Assembly: GCF_035975855.1 (NCBI RefSeq)
Contig: NZ_CP109055.1
Location: 7,688,001 to 7,752,000, forward strand
DNA from: Streptomyces sp. NBC_01304
GTDB taxonomy: Bacteria; Actinomycetota; Actinomycetes; Streptomycetales; Streptomycetaceae
Reading direction: 5' to 3'
DNA length: 64,000 nt
Both the position numbers and the translations under genes were made by a program. The notes beneath the pieces are model-generated. The model was given only the letters and a program-made list of their open reading frames with translations. It searched no databases and had not been told where the DNA came from. Of the stretch, positions 62,813-64,000 are shown piece after piece (the first letter of the stretch is position 1; every line of letters begins with the position of its first letter).

Positions 62813-64000
62813 CTACTTCGCGGCCTCGGCCTCCTCCAGGAATTCATCGAGGGCCTTCTTGCCGCCGAGGGACTGCCACTTGGCGTAGTACGAATCCCAG
62901 TCCGCGACCTTCTTGCGGCCCGAGACGACGGCCGTGACACCGTCCTCCAGCGCCTGCTGCATCGCCGCGCCCTGCTTGTTGAACGTCTCCGACTGCAGCC
63001 CGAAGCGCGCGTTGGGCTGCAGCAGCGGCACGACCTTCTGCTCCCAGGCGTGCGCCCGCTTGGTGAAGGCGGGGTAGCCGGGGAAGTAGAGGACCTGCGG
63101 GGCGTCGGAGAGGTACCGGAACGGCAGGTTGGTGCTGGACTCGACGAGCCCCAGCTCGGTGGGGATCGGGTCGCCGTCCTTGTTGTACGCGAAGTGCGTG
63201 CCCTCGACGCCGTAGTGGCTCAGCTCGTACTCCTTGGAGCCGAACGGCGAGGCAAGCCAGTCCAGTACGCGCAGCATCAGCTTGATGCGGTCCTTGGACG
63301 TCTTCTTGATGATCGTGTAGCCGAAACAGCCGCGGTTCTGCTCGTACACCGCGCTCGCCCCATCGACCGCGTACGGCTCGGCGATGTCCAGGGTGTAGGC
63401 GTCCTTGATGCCCTGCAGGTTGGAGATCGCGGCACCCCAGCCGTCCGTCATCGAGCGGACCGTGCCGTTGTAGAGCTGGGTCTTCAGGTCGACCTGCGAG
63501 ATCGAGGTGGCGTCCGAGTTGTACGAACCGTCGCCGCGCAGCGTCCGCATGTACTCCAGGGCCGCCTTGAACTGCTCGGTCCCGAACATGTCGGTGAACT
63601 TTCCGTCCTTGTACTGGTATTGGTTCGGCGCACCGTGCCACGTGCCGTGGTAGAGGTAGCCGAAGTACGACACCGTAGAGGCGCCGAGCGCGTACTTCTT
63701 GCCCTGCGAGGCGTCGTTGGCGACCGCCCGGAAGTCGTCCGCGCTCAACCCCGGCTTGTAGCCCGCCTTGTCGAAGGCCTCCCGGTTGATGAACATCCCG
63801 CCCTGCGGCTTCGCGCGCTCCACCGGTACGCCGTAGATCTTTCCGGCGATCCGGCCCATGCCCTCCCAGGCGTACGTCGGGATGGCGGCGAGATTCGGGT
63901 AGTCCTTGATGGCGTCCCCGGACAGGTACTCCGACAGGTCGGCGCAGCGGGACTTCACGAACTGCGCCTCCCTCGGGAGTACGTAGCCGCCGCCGATGTT
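62813..64000 (-). CDS. ABC transporter sugar-binding protein (5' end beyond window)
   Basis: 396 residues present; the gene starts beyond the right edge. NIGGGYVLPREAQFVKSRCADLSEYL, VPVERAKPQGGMFINREAFDKAGYKP and AYNKDGDPIPTELGLVES fit the LplA/YtcQ-like extracellular solute-binding protein group, which binds complex oligosaccharides. It would hand sugar to a permease pair encoded further right. The adjacent LacI gene is in the same orientation, 114 bp away. Confidence 0.88.
   Translation of the reverse strand, partial: NIGGGYVLPREAQFVKSRCADLSEYLSGDAIKDYPNLAAIPTYAWEGMGRIAGKIYGVPVERAKPQGGMFINREAFDKAGYKPGLSADDFRAVANDASQGKKYALGASTVSYFGYLYHGTWHGAPNQYQYKDGKFTDMFGTEQFKAALEYMRTLRGDGSYNSDATSISQVDLKTQLYNGTVRSMTDGWGAAISNLQGIKDAYTLDIAEPYAVDGASAVYEQNRGCFGYTIIKKTSKDRIKLMLRVLDWLASPFGSKEYELSHYGVEGTHFAYNKDGDPIPTELGLVESSTNLPFRYLSDAPQVLYFPGYPAFTKRAHAWEQKVVPLLQPNARFGLQSETFNKQGAAMQQALEDGVTAVVSGRKKVADWDSYYAKWQSLGGKKALDEFLEEAEAAK

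Overview
This window looks like a piece of a Streptomyces (or close relative) chromosome. The DNA is very GC-rich, starts are a mix of ATG, GTG and TTG, and many gene pairs overlap by ATGA or GTGA. It carries an actinobacterial-type RNase P RNA, DmdR/IdeR-style iron boxes, an F420-dependent reductase, a Rsm22-type methyltransferase and several TetR regulators. No similarity search was possible, so family calls rest on motifs read by eye.

Layout. 1-8.6 kb: a MerR regulator with a classic 19-bp-spaced promoter, rnpB, a GNAT, a GT2 glycosyltransferase, a P-loop kinase, DinB, PPOX and MazG genes, a TetR-P450 operon, a PhzF protein and an SDR. 8.7-19.4 kb: secreted PhoD phosphatase, Bcr/CflA efflux, serine hydrolase, membrane-anchored propeller protein, Rsm22, DDAH, a TetR divergent from a DUF6243 peptide, GDPD and a PrimPol-like protein. 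19.4-31.7 kb: an iron and heme acquisition island made of efeOBU, hmuTUV, two HtaA surface proteins (one with a sortase motif) and a heme oxygenase, with candidate iron boxes at three promoters. 31.8-42.3 kb: methionine aminopeptidase, then a tightly packed operon of STAND NTPase, CHAT-family protease-like protein and alpha/beta hydrolase (a candidate immunity or signalling system), a sialidase-like protein, an F420 reductase and a site-2 protease. 42.5-55.9 kb: a BTAD (AfsR/SARP-like) regulator, a DrrAB-type ABC exporter, panB, an EmrB/QacA-type MFS pump with a TetR, an endonuclease/exonuclease/phosphatase protein, nadE and a DUF4190-like protein. 56-64 kb: a copper oxidase with a His-rich membrane partner, an APC transporter, a DUF998-hydrolase pair, a LacI regulator and a sugar-binding lipoprotein cut by the window edge.

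The strongest structural signal is a dispersed nested-palindrome repeat, nine copies in 64 kb, with base-pair covariation in its inner stem. Seven copies sit directly against stop codons. Two lie inside the open reading frame of the BTAD regulator, in its interdomain linkers, and are translated in frame. A separate 108-bp MITE-like element with a TTA target duplication supplies the stop codons of two convergent genes. The STAND protein carries a roughly 150-residue Gly-X-Y (collagen-like) tract and a non-canonical P-loop.
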